Positions 24,758 to 33,684 are shown, numbered from the stretch's first letter. The stretch: DNA of 64,000 nt from JASHPR01 sp963844655 (GCA_963844655.1 CAWJPA010000007.1:1364001-1428000); one strand, 5' to 3'. Program-made: numbers and translations. The notes: a model not told the origin generated them from the letters alone.

Positions 24758-25705
24758 ATGAGCACCAATACCCAGACGGTCACCACCGGCGCGCCCGCGG
24801 AGGCGCCGGCCAGGCGCAAGCCGCAGCTGTCGGAAGGCGCGCGGGCTGAGCGCCGGCTCGGCTGGCTGCTGTGCGCTCCGGCGGTCGTCGTGATGATCGC
24901 GGTCACCGCCTACCCGGTCGGCTACGCCATCTGGCTGTCGCTGCAGCGCTACAACCTGGAGCTCCCGAACGCGGTCAAGTTCGTCGGGTTCAGTAACTAC
25001 GCCGCAGTGCTCAGCTCTCCGTACTGGTGGCAGGCGCTGTGGGTGACCGTGCTGATCACCGTCGTCTCGGTTACCGTCACCCTGGTGCTGGGCATGCTGC
25101 TGGCCCTGGTCATGTACCGGACGCTGTTCGGCCGGGGCACGGTCCGCACGGCCGCGCTCATCCCGTACGGGATCGTGACGGTCGCCGCCGCCTACGGCTG
25201 GCAGTACGCGTGGACGCCAGGGCAGGGTTACCTGTCCGCGCTGTTCAACGACAGCGCCCCGCTGGTCTCCCAGTACAAGGCGATTGCCGTGATCATCCTG
25301 GCGGAGGTCTGGAAGACCACGCCGTTCATGGGGCTGCTGCTGCTGGCCGGGCTCTCCCTGGTGCCCGAGGACCTGCAGAAGGCCGCCAAGGTGGACGGCG
25401 CCACCGCCTGGCAGCGGTTCATCAAGATCACGGTGCCGCTGATGAAGCCGGCGATCCTGGTCGCGCTGCTGTTCCGGACGCTCGACTCGTTCCGGATCTT
25501 CGACGACATCTTCATCCTGACGGCGGGCAACAACGGCACAGAATCGGTGTCGATCCTTGGCTGGGACAACCTGTTCAAGGCGCTGAACCTGGGGATCGGA
25601 TCGGCGATCTCGATCCTGATCTTCATCTGCGTGGTGATCATCGCCGCCGTGTTCATCAAGGGCTTCGGCACCGCGGCGCCCGGCACGGACATCGGGAAGA
25701 GGTGA
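24758..25705 (+). CDS. Sugar ABC importer permease (SugA/MalF type)
   Basis: 315-residue binding-protein-dependent permease with six predicted helices. The ATPase-contact EAA loop is visible as PEDLQKAAKVDGATAWQRFIKITVPLM near residues 203-229. A cytoplasmic Lys/Arg-rich N terminus of about 40 residues precedes the first helix. A GGAAAGGAAGGGG ribosome region precedes the ATG. It pairs with the next permease, 7 bp downstream. Confidence 0.92.
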   Translation: MSTNTQTVTTGAPAEAPARRKPQLSEGARAERRLGWLLCAPAVVVMIAVTAYPVGYAIWLSLQRYNLELPNAVKFVGFSNYAAVLSSPYWWQALWVTVLITVVSVTVTLVLGMLLALVMYRTLFGRGTVRTAALIPYGIVTVAAAYGWQYAWTPGQGYLSALFNDSAPLVSQYKAIAVIILAEVWKTTPFMGLLLLAGLSLVPEDLQKAAKVDGATAWQRFIKITVPLMKPAILVALLFRTLDSFRIFDDIFILTAGNNGTESVSILGWDNLFKALNLGIGSAISILIFICVVIIAAVFIKGFGTAAPGTDIGKR

Positions 25706-25712
25706 CCCGCTC

Positions 25713-26552
25713 ATGGCTGCTGTAGCCACGACACCCCGTCAGAAGACCGGCTGGGGGACGGCGAACGTCGTCGTCGTGACGCTGGCGCTGATCCCGGTGC
25801 TCTGGATGGTCTCGCTGTCCTTCAAGACGCCCACGGCCGTCCTCGATCCCTCCTTCGTTCCCGCGCAGTGGACCACGGGGAACTACAGCCAGATCCTGAA
25901 GACGTCGGCGTTCGTCCGGCCGCTGTTCAACTCGATCGGCATCGGCCTCATCGCGACGTTCATCTCCGTCGTGCTGGCCTCCATGGCGGCCTACGCGGTC
26001 GCGCGGCTGCGGTTCCCCGGCAAGGCGGTGCTCATCGGGATGTCGCTGCTGATCGCGATGTTCCCGATCATCGCCCTGGTGACCCCGCTGTTCGCCATCG
26101 AGCGGGCGCTGGGCCTGTTCAACACCTGGCCAGGCCTGATCATCCCCTACGTGGCCTTCGGCCTGCCGCTCGGCATCTACACGCTGTCGGCGTTCTTCCG
26201 TGAGATCCCCTGGGAGCTTGAGAAGGCGGCCAAGGTCGACGGGGCCACGCCGTTCCAGGCCTTCGTCAAGGTCATCGCCCCGCTGGCCGCGCCGGGCATG
26301 GTCACGACGGCGATCCTGGTCTTCCTCGCCTGCTGGAACGAGTTCCTGATGGCGCTCTCGTTCACCTCGACGATCTCAGCCCGGACGGCGCCGGCGTCGC
26401 TCGCCTACCTCAGCGGCAGCTCGCAGTTCACGGTCCCGACCGGGCCCATCGCGGCCGCCGCCGTGGTCATCACCATCCCGATCATCCTCTTCGTGCTGTT
26501 CTTCCAGCGCCGGATCGTCGCAGGGCTGACGTCCGGCGCGGTCAAGGGCTAG
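25713..26552 (+). CDS. Sugar ABC importer permease (SugB/MalG type)
   Basis: 279 residues, six helices, EAA loop PWELEKAAKVDGATPFQAFVKVIAPLA at about 165-191 and the following ACWNEFLMALSFTS block typical of MalG-type permeases. Forms the translocation pore with the upstream permease. The ATPase gene follows after 22 bp with its own AAGGAG site. Confidence 0.92.
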   Translation: MAAVATTPRQKTGWGTANVVVVTLALIPVLWMVSLSFKTPTAVLDPSFVPAQWTTGNYSQILKTSAFVRPLFNSIGIGLIATFISVVLASMAAYAVARLRFPGKAVLIGMSLLIAMFPIIALVTPLFAIERALGLFNTWPGLIIPYVAFGLPLGIYTLSAFFREIPWELEKAAKVDGATPFQAFVKVIAPLAAPGMVTTAILVFLACWNEFLMALSFTSTISARTAPASLAYLSGSSQFTVPTGPIAAAAVVITIPIILFVLFFQRRIVAGLTSGAVKG

Positions 26553-26574
26553 GCCGCAGGTAAGGAGAAAACTA

Positions 26575-27909
26575 ATGGCCGAAATAGTGCTGGATCACAT
26601 CACCAAGCGTTTTCCCGATGGCTCCCTCGCGGTCGATGACTTCAACCTGGATATCGCCGACGGGGAATTCGTCATCCTGGTCGGCCCGTCCGGCTGCGGC
26701 AAGTCGACGACGCTCAACATGATCGCGGGCCTGGAGGACATCACCTCGGGTGACCTGCGCATCGCCGGGCAGGTCGTGAACAACAAGTCGCCCAAGGACC
26801 GGGATATCGCCATGGTGTTCCAGAGCTACGCGCTCTATCCGCACATGACCGTGCGGGAGAACATGGGGTTCGCGCTGAAGCTGGCCAAGACGCCCCAGGG
26901 CACCATCAACGAGAAGGTCGAAGAGGCGGCCAGGATCCTGGACCTGACCCAGCACCTGGACCGCAAGCCGGCCAACCTGTCCGGCGGGCAGCGGCAGCGG
27001 GTGGCGATGGGCCGCGCGATCGTCCGCGACCCTTCGGTGTTCCTGATGGACGAGCCGCTGTCGAACCTGGACGCGAAGCTGCGGGTGCAGATGCGCACCG
27101 AGGTGTCGCGGATACAGCGCCGCCTGGGCACCACCACCGTCTACGTCACGCACGACCAGACCGAGGCCATGACACTCGGCGACCGGGTCGCGGTCATGCG
27201 CAGCGGCCTCCTGCAGCAGGTGGGCTCCCCGAAGGAGCTCTACGACCAGCCCGTCAACCTGTTCGTGGCCGGTTTCATCGGGTCGCCGGCCATGAACTTC
27301 ATGTCCGGCGTCCTCGAGAACGGCAAGCTGCGCACGAGCCTCGGGGAGTTCACGCTCAGCGACCGGCTGCGCCGCGAAGTGGAGAGCTCCGGGTCCGGGC
27401 GCGAGGTCATCGTGGGCCTGCGGCCGGAGAACTTCGAGGACGTGGCGATGGTATCGGACGACGACCGCCCGCACGGCGCCACGTTCCGCGCGACCATCGA
27501 TGTCCTGGAGTCCATGGGCTCCGACGTGTTCGTCTACTTCACGCGGGAGCTCGACGAGGGGGTGAACGCCGCCGAGCTTGAGGAACTCGCCAGGGACTCG
27601 GGGCGCGCGGACACCGGCGCCAGCGGCGAAACCGTGGTCGCCCGGCTCGACGCCGCCACCCGCATTCGCGAGGGCCACGACGCCGAGCTCTGGGTGGATA
27701 CCCGGAAGATGCAGGTCTTCGACCCGGCCAGCGGCCGCAACCTATCGCTCGGAGACGGCGACGGCAGCGGCGGCGCGGCGACCGTGACCGGGGCGGGCGC
27801 GGCGTCTGCCGCCCCGGCCGACACGGCCCCGGCCACCCCGGCTCCCAGCGACGCGGGCACCGCCCCCGCCGCCTCCGGCGAGGCCAGCACCGGCGGGGAG
27901 GTCACCTGA
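26575..27909 (+). CDS. Sugar ABC importer ATPase (MsmK/UgpC/SugC family) with an Ala/Pro tail
   Basis: 444 residues. Walker A GPSGCGKSTTLNMIAGLE (about 37-54), signature LSGGQRQRVAMGRAI, Walker B VFLMDEPLSNLDAK and H-loop VTHDQTEA, followed by the MalK-type C-terminal TOBE domain (VIVGLRPENFEDV). The last 45 residues are a low-complexity Ala/Pro/Thr/Gly tail absent from typical MsmK proteins of about 370-400 residues. The 3' end overlaps the convergent ParB-like gene by 8 bp. It would energise the importer encoded just upstream. Confidence 0.92.
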   Translation: MAEIVLDHITKRFPDGSLAVDDFNLDIADGEFVILVGPSGCGKSTTLNMIAGLEDITSGDLRIAGQVVNNKSPKDRDIAMVFQSYALYPHMTVRENMGFALKLAKTPQGTINEKVEEAARILDLTQHLDRKPANLSGGQRQRVAMGRAIVRDPSVFLMDEPLSNLDAKLRVQMRTEVSRIQRRLGTTTVYVTHDQTEAMTLGDRVAVMRSGLLQQVGSPKELYDQPVNLFVAGFIGSPAMNFMSGVLENGKLRTSLGEFTLSDRLRREVESSGSGREVIVGLRPENFEDVAMVSDDDRPHGATFRATIDVLESMGSDVFVYFTRELDEGVNAAELEELARDSGRADTGASGETVVARLDAATRIREGHDAELWVDTRKMQVFDPASGRNLSLGDGDGSGGAATVTGAGAASAAPADTAPATPAPSDAGTAPAASGEASTGGEVT

Positions 27910-28747
27910 CCTTCTTCTGCCGCAGCCGCTCGATAATCTCGTCGCTCCACTCGTGGGTGAGGATGAGCCGGTACCGCTCGGCCGCGACCTGCATGTAGGC
28001 CTCGGCCTCGGTCCGGTGGCCGATCAGGTGCGCGCTGTGCAGCATGCGCACGACCGGCACGTACTCCTCGTCGTACCAGCGGCGGGCGATCTCGTGGCGG
28101 TCCATGTAGCGGGCCTCCTGCTGCATGTACCGGAAGCCCCAGGCCTCCACGGCCTCTCCGAGTTCCGCGTAGGACCAGGGATCGGTCACCGTGATCTTGG
28201 CGAGTTCCGGCGCGGGCAGCGGCACCCGGGCGCGGAATATCCGCTCGTAGCTCTTGACCAGCAGGTCGTGGCGGGCGCGGATACCGGTGGGCGGGATCTG
28301 GGTCAGCACCTCGGTCACGTACGCCTCGATGGTGGTGGCGCCGGTGGCCATCGCGATCGAGACCCGGTGATGCCCGTCCTGCACGAAGTACAGGTCACCG
28401 ATGCGGTACACGTCGATGGGCGGGATCGGCTCGCCGCGCCGCTGGGCCAGGGCGAGCCGCTCCCACCGCTCCCTGACCCGGGCGGACGTGGGCCGGAACC
28501 GGCGGTCGAAGTCACGGGTGGAGTCGACGGTGCCGACGATCGAGTCCAGCGGGATGGTCTGCAGGCCGAGCCGCCGTTCGCCCCGCATGCCGAGCGCGGC
28601 GACCACCTCGTCGAACGGCAGGATCAGGTTGACGTCGTCCGGCCCGCGGCGCAGCCGCTGGGCCAGCCTGGCGAGCACCTGCCGACGGCGGATGCGCAGG
28701 AAGTCGTTCTCGACGTCGGCGCGGGGAAAGCCGGTGTCACGTGCCAT
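27902..28747 (-). CDS. ParB/Srx-fold nucleotide-hydrolase-like protein
   Basis: 281 residues with a ParB-N-like domain at about 75-150: a LGLQTIPLDSIVGTVD strand, then IDVYRIGDLYFVQDGHHRVSIAMA, whose GHHR motif corresponds to the GxxHR nucleotide-binding motif of ParB and sulfiredoxin folds. There is no ParB helix-turn-helix, so a chromosome-partition role is unlikely. The C-terminal half is alpha-helical with many aromatic and charged residues and is unfamiliar. It overlaps the upstream phosphoesterase gene by 11 bp, suggesting joint function. Confidence 0.72.
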   Translation of the reverse strand: MARDTGFPRADVENDFLRIRRRQVLARLAQRLRRGPDDVNLILPFDEVVAALGMRGERRLGLQTIPLDSIVGTVDSTRDFDRRFRPTSARVRERWERLALAQRRGEPIPPIDVYRIGDLYFVQDGHHRVSIAMATGATTIEAYVTEVLTQIPPTGIRARHDLLVKSYERIFRARVPLPAPELAKITVTDPWSYAELGEAVEAWGFRYMQQEARYMDRHEIARRWYDEEYVPVVRMLHSAHLIGHRTEAEAYMQVAAERYRLILTHEWSDEIIERLRQKKVR

Positions 28748-29483
28748 CGCGGTGACCGGGGAGAAGTTCGCCGAGGGCGCCGCCGGGCTCGATCTCGAAC
28801 AGGTGCCACCCGGTCACGTTGCAGACCACGGTGCGCCCCAGCGCGCCGCTGTACACGGCCGCGCCGCCCTTCCTGGCCGCCGCCCCGTACGGGTGCACAT
28901 GGCCGTGCAGCAGGGCCGCGGGCTGCAGCCCGGCGACCAGGCCGTGCAGCGCGCTGAACCCGCGGTGCGGCGGGTCGTCGCCGTCACCCACGGCCCGCGG
29001 CGGGGCGTGGGTCAGCAGCACGTCCACCCCCCGGCCGTCCCGCCGCCGCCAGCTGGCCTTGCGGCGCAGCGCCCAGGCCCGCCGCGCCTGCTGCCGGTCG
29101 GTGTACTGGTTGGGCCCGTTGTTGTAGCGCAGGCAGCCGCCGAGCCCGGCCAGGCGCAGCCCGGCCGCGTCCACCACCCGGCCGTCGGCGCTGACCGCGC
29201 CGTCCGGCCAGGGCGCCCGCACCGGCATGCCGCCCCGCAGGGTCAGGCCGGCCCGGGATGACCGGTACCCGGACAGGTCGGGGTCGTGGTTGCCCGGCAC
29301 GAACACCAGCGGGACGTCCAGCGCGTTCATCAGCGAGCCCAGGTAGTCGAACGGCAGGTCGCCGCAGGCCAGGATCAGGTCCACCCCGCGCACCCCGCCC
29401 GGGTCGGCCGCCAGCGCGTCATCGGCCTCGTCGGACACGGCGAGCACCCGGACCCCGCGCCGGCCGCGGGCCTCGGCGGTCAC
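28737..29483 (-). CDS. Metallophosphoesterase with an atypical first metal motif
   Basis: 248-residue calcineurin-like phosphoesterase. Motifs in order: AVSDEADDAL (family normally D-x-H; here D-x-E), ACGDLPFDYL, PGNHDPDL, LLTHAPPRA and LHGHVHPYG. GTG 29483, 18 bases after the upstream stop, is the chosen start; nearby GTG codons are alternatives. It lies in a three-gene minus-strand operon (membrane-anchored protein, phosphoesterase, ParB-like). Substrate unknown. Confidence 0.82.
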   Translation of the reverse strand: MTAEARGRRGVRVLAVSDEADDALAADPGGVRGVDLILACGDLPFDYLGSLMNALDVPLVFVPGNHDPDLSGYRSSRAGLTLRGGMPVRAPWPDGAVSADGRVVDAAGLRLAGLGGCLRYNNGPNQYTDRQQARRAWALRRKASWRRRDGRGVDVLLTHAPPRAVGDGDDPPHRGFSALHGLVAGLQPAALLHGHVHPYGAAARKGGAAVYSGALGRTVVCNVTGWHLFEIEPGGALGELLPGHRDGT

Positions 29484-29500
29484 CGCACGCCGTCGTGCAT

Positions 29501-29899
29501 TCAGTGCGCGGCCGTTTCCCGCTCGTCCTGGCGCACGTCGAGGCCGCGCCGCCGCAGCGCCGCCTCCACCCGGTAGATCTCGGTCAGCGGGGCCTGGTCC
29601 CCGCCGCCCGGAGGGCTGACGTCCAGCCGCTGGCAGGCGGCGCACAGCGCGTCGACGTAGGCGCCCCGCAGCGCCCGGATGCGGTGGTTCTTGGCGGTGA
29701 GGCCGGACCGGCTCTCGGTGTCCTCGAGCTCCGCGCGCAGCCGGCGCAGGTCGGCCTGAAGCCGCCCGAGCGGCGGGGCCGGCGGTGTCTTGTACCTGGC
29801 CTCGGCCACCCGGCGGGCCGCGCGCCAGGCGAAGATCAGCGCGAAGACCGCAGCGGTCGGCAGGAAAGCCGCCACTATCAGCCACTCCACCGGGTTCAC
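29501..29899 (-). CDS. Membrane-anchored coiled-coil hypothetical protein
   Basis: 132 residues from the GTG at 29899. Residues about 5-25 form one transmembrane helix (WLIVAAFLPTAAVFALIFAW), followed by a basic stop-transfer RAARR and a cytoplasmic helix likely to form a coiled coil (LGRLQADLRRLRAELEDTE). The rest has Cys and Arg-rich helices. A longer version from TTG 29947 is possible. No family recognised. First gene of the operon with the phosphoesterase and ParB-like genes; divergent from the glucosidase gene. Confidence 0.6.
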   Translation of the reverse strand: MNPVEWLIVAAFLPTAAVFALIFAWRAARRVAEARYKTPPAPPLGRLQADLRRLRAELEDTESRSGLTAKNHRIRALRGAYVDALCAACQRLDVSPPGGGDQAPLTEIYRVEAALRRRGLDVRQDERETAAH

Positions 29900-29984
29900 G
29901 TTGTCCAGTCTCGGCCGGCCGGGCGGCGAAAGCAAGCCGGCCAGCAAGGCCGTTAGGCTTCTGGGACGAGTCGTCAGGAGAGGG

Positions 29985-31595
29985 ATGAACGAGAACAGTG
30001 GGGACCGGCGCTGGTGGCACGGGGCCGTGCTCTACCAGCTCTACGTCAGGTCGTGGCGGGACACAGACGGCGACGGCTTCGGCGATCTTGATGGCGTGAC
30101 CGAGGGCCTCGGCTACCTGTCCTGGCTGGGCGTGGACGGCATCTGGCTGTCGCCGACGATGCCGTCCCCGGACCAGGACTGGGGCTACGACGTCTCCGAC
30201 TACCTGGGCGTCCACCCCGAGCTCGGCACCCTGGCCGGCATGGACCGGCTCATCGCCGAGGCGGGCGAGCGGGGCCTGCGGGTGCTGCTGGACCTGGTGC
30301 CGAACCACACCAGCACCGCGCACCCCTGGTTTATCGACGCCGCCAGCAGCCGGGACTCGGCTCACCGTGACTACTACGTGTGGGCCGACCCGCGGCCGGA
30401 CGGCGGCCCGCCGAGCAACTGGCTCGACTCGACCGGCCACCCGGCCTGGGCCTGGCACGAGCCGACCGGCCAGTTCTACCTGCACATGTTCCTGGACAGC
30501 CAGGCGGACCTGAACTGGTACGAGCCCGCGGTGCACCGCGAGTTCGACGAGATCCTCCGGTTCTGGTTCGACCGCGGGGTGGCCGGGCTCCGCATCGACG
30601 TGGCGCACGGCCTGTACAAGGACGCGCTGCTGCGGGACAACCCCCCGGCGGACGACCCGGGCCCGCTCGCGGGCCGCTTCGGCCAGGCGCAGGTCTACAG
30701 CGCGAACCGGCCGGAGACCCACGGCGTGTACCGGGACTGGCGCCAGGTGGCGGAGGGCTACGCGCCGCCGCGGCTGCTGCTCGGCGAGACCTGGACCGGG
30801 GACCTCGGCGGCCTGGCCGGGTTCTACGGCCGCAACGATGAGCTCCAGCTCGCATTCAACTTCCCGTTCGTGTTCTCCCCGTTCGGCGCGCGCGAGCTGG
30901 CCGAGGTCGTCGCCGGGACGCGGGCCAAGCTGCCGGCCGGGGCCTGCCCGGTGTGGACGGCGTCCAACCACGACGTCGGCCGCTTCGCGAGCCGCTGGTG
31001 CGGGGGAGACGAGCGCAAGGCCCGGCTCGCCCTGCTCGTGCTGGCCACCCTGCCCGGCACCACCGTGCTGTATTACGGCGACGAGATCGCGATGACCGAC
31101 GTGGCGGTCCCCCCGGGCCTGCGGCAGGACCGGATGTCCGCGGGGAACGACGCCTGGGAGGGCAGCCGGGACCGGGGCCGGACCCCGATGCAGTGGGACG
31201 CCACCCCGACCGGCGGGTTCACGGCCGACGGCGTGACCCCCTGGCTGCCGCTCGGGGACACGGCCGCCTGCAACGTGGCCGACCAGCGCCGGGACCCGGC
31301 GTCGGCCCTCTCACTCTGCCGGGACCTGCTGGCCCTGCGCCGCGCCGAGGTCGGCGGCCAGATCGCGGACTACGAGGAGCTGGCCGCGGCCGAGACGCTG
31401 TGGGTCTACCGCACCGGCGGCCTCATCGTCGCGGCCAACTTCTCCGACCAGCCCGCCGCCCTGCCCGGCCCGGTCGGCGAGGTGCTGCTGGCCAGCTCGG
31501 GGGAGGTTCCGCCTGCCGGCGAGCCGGTCACCCTGCAGCCCTGGCAGGGGATCATTGGCCGTTACGCAAATTCCGCCGCTGACTCCCGCGACTAA
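29985..31595 (+). CDS. GH13 alpha-glucosidase / amylase-family hydrolase
   Basis: 536-residue cytoplasmic glycosidase (no signal peptide). The (beta/alpha)8 barrel shows all family blocks: LLDLVPNHTS (region I), the nucleophile Asp in GLRIDVAHG (about residue 205), the acid/base Glu in LLLGETWTGDL (about 267) and the transition-state Asp in SNHDVGRF (about 328). QTIWLP-like GIWLSPTMPSPDQDWGYDVSDY places it with oligo-1,6-glucosidase/alpha-glucosidase or trehalose-hydrolysing enzymes. AGGAG precedes the ATG. Lying 2 kb from the sugar importer, it probably degrades the imported disaccharide. Confidence 0.87.
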   Translation: MNENSGDRRWWHGAVLYQLYVRSWRDTDGDGFGDLDGVTEGLGYLSWLGVDGIWLSPTMPSPDQDWGYDVSDYLGVHPELGTLAGMDRLIAEAGERGLRVLLDLVPNHTSTAHPWFIDAASSRDSAHRDYYVWADPRPDGGPPSNWLDSTGHPAWAWHEPTGQFYLHMFLDSQADLNWYEPAVHREFDEILRFWFDRGVAGLRIDVAHGLYKDALLRDNPPADDPGPLAGRFGQAQVYSANRPETHGVYRDWRQVAEGYAPPRLLLGETWTGDLGGLAGFYGRNDELQLAFNFPFVFSPFGARELAEVVAGTRAKLPAGACPVWTASNHDVGRFASRWCGGDERKARLALLVLATLPGTTVLYYGDEIAMTDVAVPPGLRQDRMSAGNDAWEGSRDRGRTPMQWDATPTGGFTADGVTPWLPLGDTAACNVADQRRDPASALSLCRDLLALRRAEVGGQIADYEELAAAETLWVYRTGGLIVAANFSDQPAALPGPVGEVLLASSGEVPPAGEPVTLQPWQGIIGRYANSAADSRD

Positions 31596-31605
31596 CCCGC
31601 CGCTG

Positions 31606-31640
31606 TGACCGGGGGCCGAACGCCCCGTCGGGCCCGGTCA
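31606..31640. terminator. Bidirectional hairpin between convergent genes
   Basis: TGACCGGG (31606-31613) pairs with CCCGGTCA (31633-31640), and CCGA (31616-31619) with TCGG (31628-31631) inside it. The hairpin fills the 42-bp gap between the GH13 stop and the phosphatase stop and includes the latter's stop codon, so it can end transcription in both directions. Confidence 0.5.
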
Positions 31641-32405
31641 GGCGGCCAGGATCTTGGCCCGCAGGGCCTGGACGTCGCCGGGGCCGAAGCCGTGCCCGGA
31701 CAGCCAGCCCAGCACCCCGCCGTAACGCGCGTCGACCTGCTCCAGGAACGCGCGCATGGTCCTGGCGCGCGGCTTGTGATCCTCGTCGGGCCTGGTGTCC
31801 AGGTCCCCGGCGTAGGTCTTGGATGAGCGCAGCCGCCGCAGCACCGCGCTAATGCGCTCGGCCGTGGCGGTGTAGTCGGTGATCACTGTGTCCCGGGGGA
31901 CGCCCGCGACGCTGAGCGCCAGCGCCACGACGACGCCGGTCCTGTCCTTGCCCGCGGCGCAGTGCACCAGGGCCGCGCCTGGAGCCTGGGCGACCGTGCG
32001 CAGCGCGGCGACCACGTGCTCCGGCCGGCCCTCCAGGTAGCCGAGGTAGTGCCCGCAGAGCGGGTCGGCGGGGTAGCGGTCCCCGTCCCTGCGGACCGCC
32101 AGCGCCTCGGCCGCGGCGTCGGTGGCCTTGCCGTGCTCGGGCAGGAGCGAGAGGTGCACGTGCCGGACCGAGCCCACCCGGGTCAGCGGGGCCGGGCCCT
32201 CGGACTCGACCTCCACCGGACTGCGCAGGTCGACCACGGTAGTCAGCCCGAAGTCGTCGACCAGCAGGCGGACATCGGCTGGCGAGAGGTCCTGCAGGTT
32301 GTCCGCGCGCAGCAGCCGCCGGGGCACGGTGGTGTGGCCGTCATCGGTGGACAGCGACCCAAGGTCGCGGACGTTGACCGCTCCGTCGAGCTTGATCCAG
32401 GGCAC
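31638..32405 (-). CDS. Tyrosine-protein phosphatase (PtpB/LipA-like family)
   Basis: 255 residues. The P-loop phosphatase motif CX5R is in ALVHCAAGKDRTGVV at about residues 155-169, with the N-terminal GAVNVRDLGSLSTDDG block and the aspartate region TVVDLRSPVEVE. This is the Y_phosphatase3 group, which acts on phosphotyrosine or phosphoinositides. GTG 32405 puts the conserved IKLDGAVNVRDLG at the N terminus, as in relatives. No signal peptide is seen. Confidence 0.85.
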   Translation of the reverse strand: MPWIKLDGAVNVRDLGSLSTDDGHTTVPRRLLRADNLQDLSPADVRLLVDDFGLTTVVDLRSPVEVESEGPAPLTRVGSVRHVHLSLLPEHGKATDAAAEALAVRRDGDRYPADPLCGHYLGYLEGRPEHVVAALRTVAQAPGAALVHCAAGKDRTGVVVALALSVAGVPRDTVITDYTATAERISAVLRRLRSSKTYAGDLDTRPDEDHKPRARTMRAFLEQVDARYGGVLGWLSGHGFGPGDVQALRAKILAA

Positions 32406-32493
32406 GCGCCCATCCTCGCGGCCGGCCGGCGGCGGGCCAACAGCGGGTGCCCGGCTTTCGCGGGCTGTCCCCTCCCTGGTTGCGCTCGGTTCA

Positions 32494-32567
32494 CCGGCGT
32501 GGCGCCGGGCGGTGCCACGCCGGCCGGTCGTTGATGCCCCTGTTGACGTCTGAACAGCGACCGGCCG
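32494..32567. other. Structured intergenic segment with two overlapping hairpins
   Basis: The 377-bp stretch 32406-32782 has no gene. It holds a 13-bp stem (CCGGCGTGGCGCC 32494-32506 with GGTGCCACGCCGG 32511-32523, one wobble, 4-nt loop). A second structure is CGGCCGGTCG (32521-32530) with CGACCGGCCG (32558-32567), enclosing an inner CTGTT/AACAG stem (32540-32544 with 32553-32557). The two share three bases at 32521-32523 and so compete. A regulatory leader, small RNA or attenuator is possible; no promoter is clear. Confidence 0.35.
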
Positions 32568-32699
32568 CGGCACGGGCCGTGGCCTGACCCTCTCAACTAA
32601 CAGACGTTTACCGCCCCATGAGCCGTTGCCATAGGAGCCACATTTTGTGAGCAACGATCGAGATCCGTGGTGACACCCCGGCGGGGACGTGAGTGGGCG

Positions 32700-32736
32700 C
32701 ACCTTCCCGGGATCTTCATCGGCTCCCGGGAAGGTG
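32700..32736. repeat. 13-bp-arm inverted repeat upstream of the NmrA-like gene
   Basis: CACCTTCCCGGGA (32700-32712) and TCCCGGGAAGGTG (32724-32736) are perfectly complementary with an 11-nt loop. A further small palindrome GGCATGATGCC (32736-32746) directly follows. Both are within 85 bp of the ATG at 32783. They could be an operator pair or a transcript-end hairpin for RNA from 32.5 kb. Confidence 0.7.
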
Positions 32737-32782
32737 GCATGATGCCCTCCGTGCGCCTGCCCCGGACGATATCGAGATCCTC

Positions 32783-33673
32783 ATGACCCGGACGCGAGTG
32801 CCTCCGGTGCTCGTCACCGGGGCGACCGGCCGGGTTGGGCGCGTCGTCGTCGACCTGCTCCTGGACGCAGGTCTGCCGGTCCGCGCCCTCACGCGTCGCT
32901 CCGCGGCGGCGGCGGCGCTGCCAGCGAACGTCGACGTCGTCACCGGTGACCTCACCGCGCCCGAATCGCTCGACACAGGACTGCGAGGTGCCGGCGCGGT
33001 CTTCCTCGTCTGGACCGCCCCGCCGGCGACGGCCCCGGCAGTTGTCGAGCGTCTCGCGACCTACGTGCCGCGTGTCGTCTTTCTCTCGTCACCGCACCAG
33101 ACCCCGCACCCTTTCTTCCAGCAACCGAATCCGATGGCGGTGCTCCACGCCGACATTGAGCGGCTCATCGCGGCCGCCGGGCTCGAGTCGACGATCATCC
33201 GGCCGGGGATGTTCGCGTCGAACGTGCTGTTCTGGTGGGCGGCCGCGATCCGCGCCGGAGGTGTCGTCCGGTGGCCTTACGGCGCTGCCGAGACGGCACC
33301 CGTCGATGAGCGCGACGTGGCCGCCGTCGCGGCGCGGACCCTGTATCAGGACGGATATGCCGGAGGCGACTACGTCCTCACGGGCCCCGAGTCACTGAGT
33401 CAGACCAAGCAGGTGAGCATCATCGGTGACGTCCTGGGGCGCCGGATCACCTTTGCGGAGCTGTCGCCTGACGAGTTCCGGAGCGAGACGGAGGGAAGCT
33501 GGCCGCGCCCGGTCGTGGACATGCTCCTCGCCGCGTGGGCCGCAACGACCGGAAGGCCGGCGTTCATCTCCCCGGCGGTGTCCGACATCCTCGGATCTGC
33601 GCCCCGATCGTTCCGCCAGTGGGTCGCCGATCACGCCACCGCGTTTACCGAAGATCCAGACCCATCGAGCTGA
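32783..33673 (+). CDS. NmrA-like NAD(P)-binding oxidoreductase
   Basis: 296-residue atypical SDR. GATGRVGR near residues 12-19 is the NmrA/QOR2-type dinucleotide motif. Later blocks are VFLVWTAPP, VVFLSSPHQ, STIIRPGMFASN and PVDERDVAAVAARTL. It lacks the classical Tyr-x3-Lys pair, so it may be a redox sensor or a quinone/azo-type reductase. Its codons use more A/T-ending forms (GGT, CGT, CCA, GCA, TAT) than neighbours, suggesting acquisition from another actinobacterium. ATG 32783 gives the family N terminus; no strong ribosome site. Confidence 0.8.
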   Translation: MTRTRVPPVLVTGATGRVGRVVVDLLLDAGLPVRALTRRSAAAAALPANVDVVTGDLTAPESLDTGLRGAGAVFLVWTAPPATAPAVVERLATYVPRVVFLSSPHQTPHPFFQQPNPMAVLHADIERLIAAAGLESTIIRPGMFASNVLFWWAAAIRAGGVVRWPYGAAETAPVDERDVAAVAARTLYQDGYAGGDYVLTGPESLSQTKQVSIIGDVLGRRITFAELSPDEFRSETEGSWPRPVVDMLLAAWAATTGRPAFISPAVSDILGSAPRSFRQWVADHATAFTEDPDPSS

Positions 33674-33684
33674 CCTTCCGTATC

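Noticed and set aside
27902..28747. Chromosome-partition ParB
   Set aside because: It has only the ParB/Srx-like nucleotide fold; the helix-turn-helix is missing, there is no parA neighbour and no parS-like site was seen.
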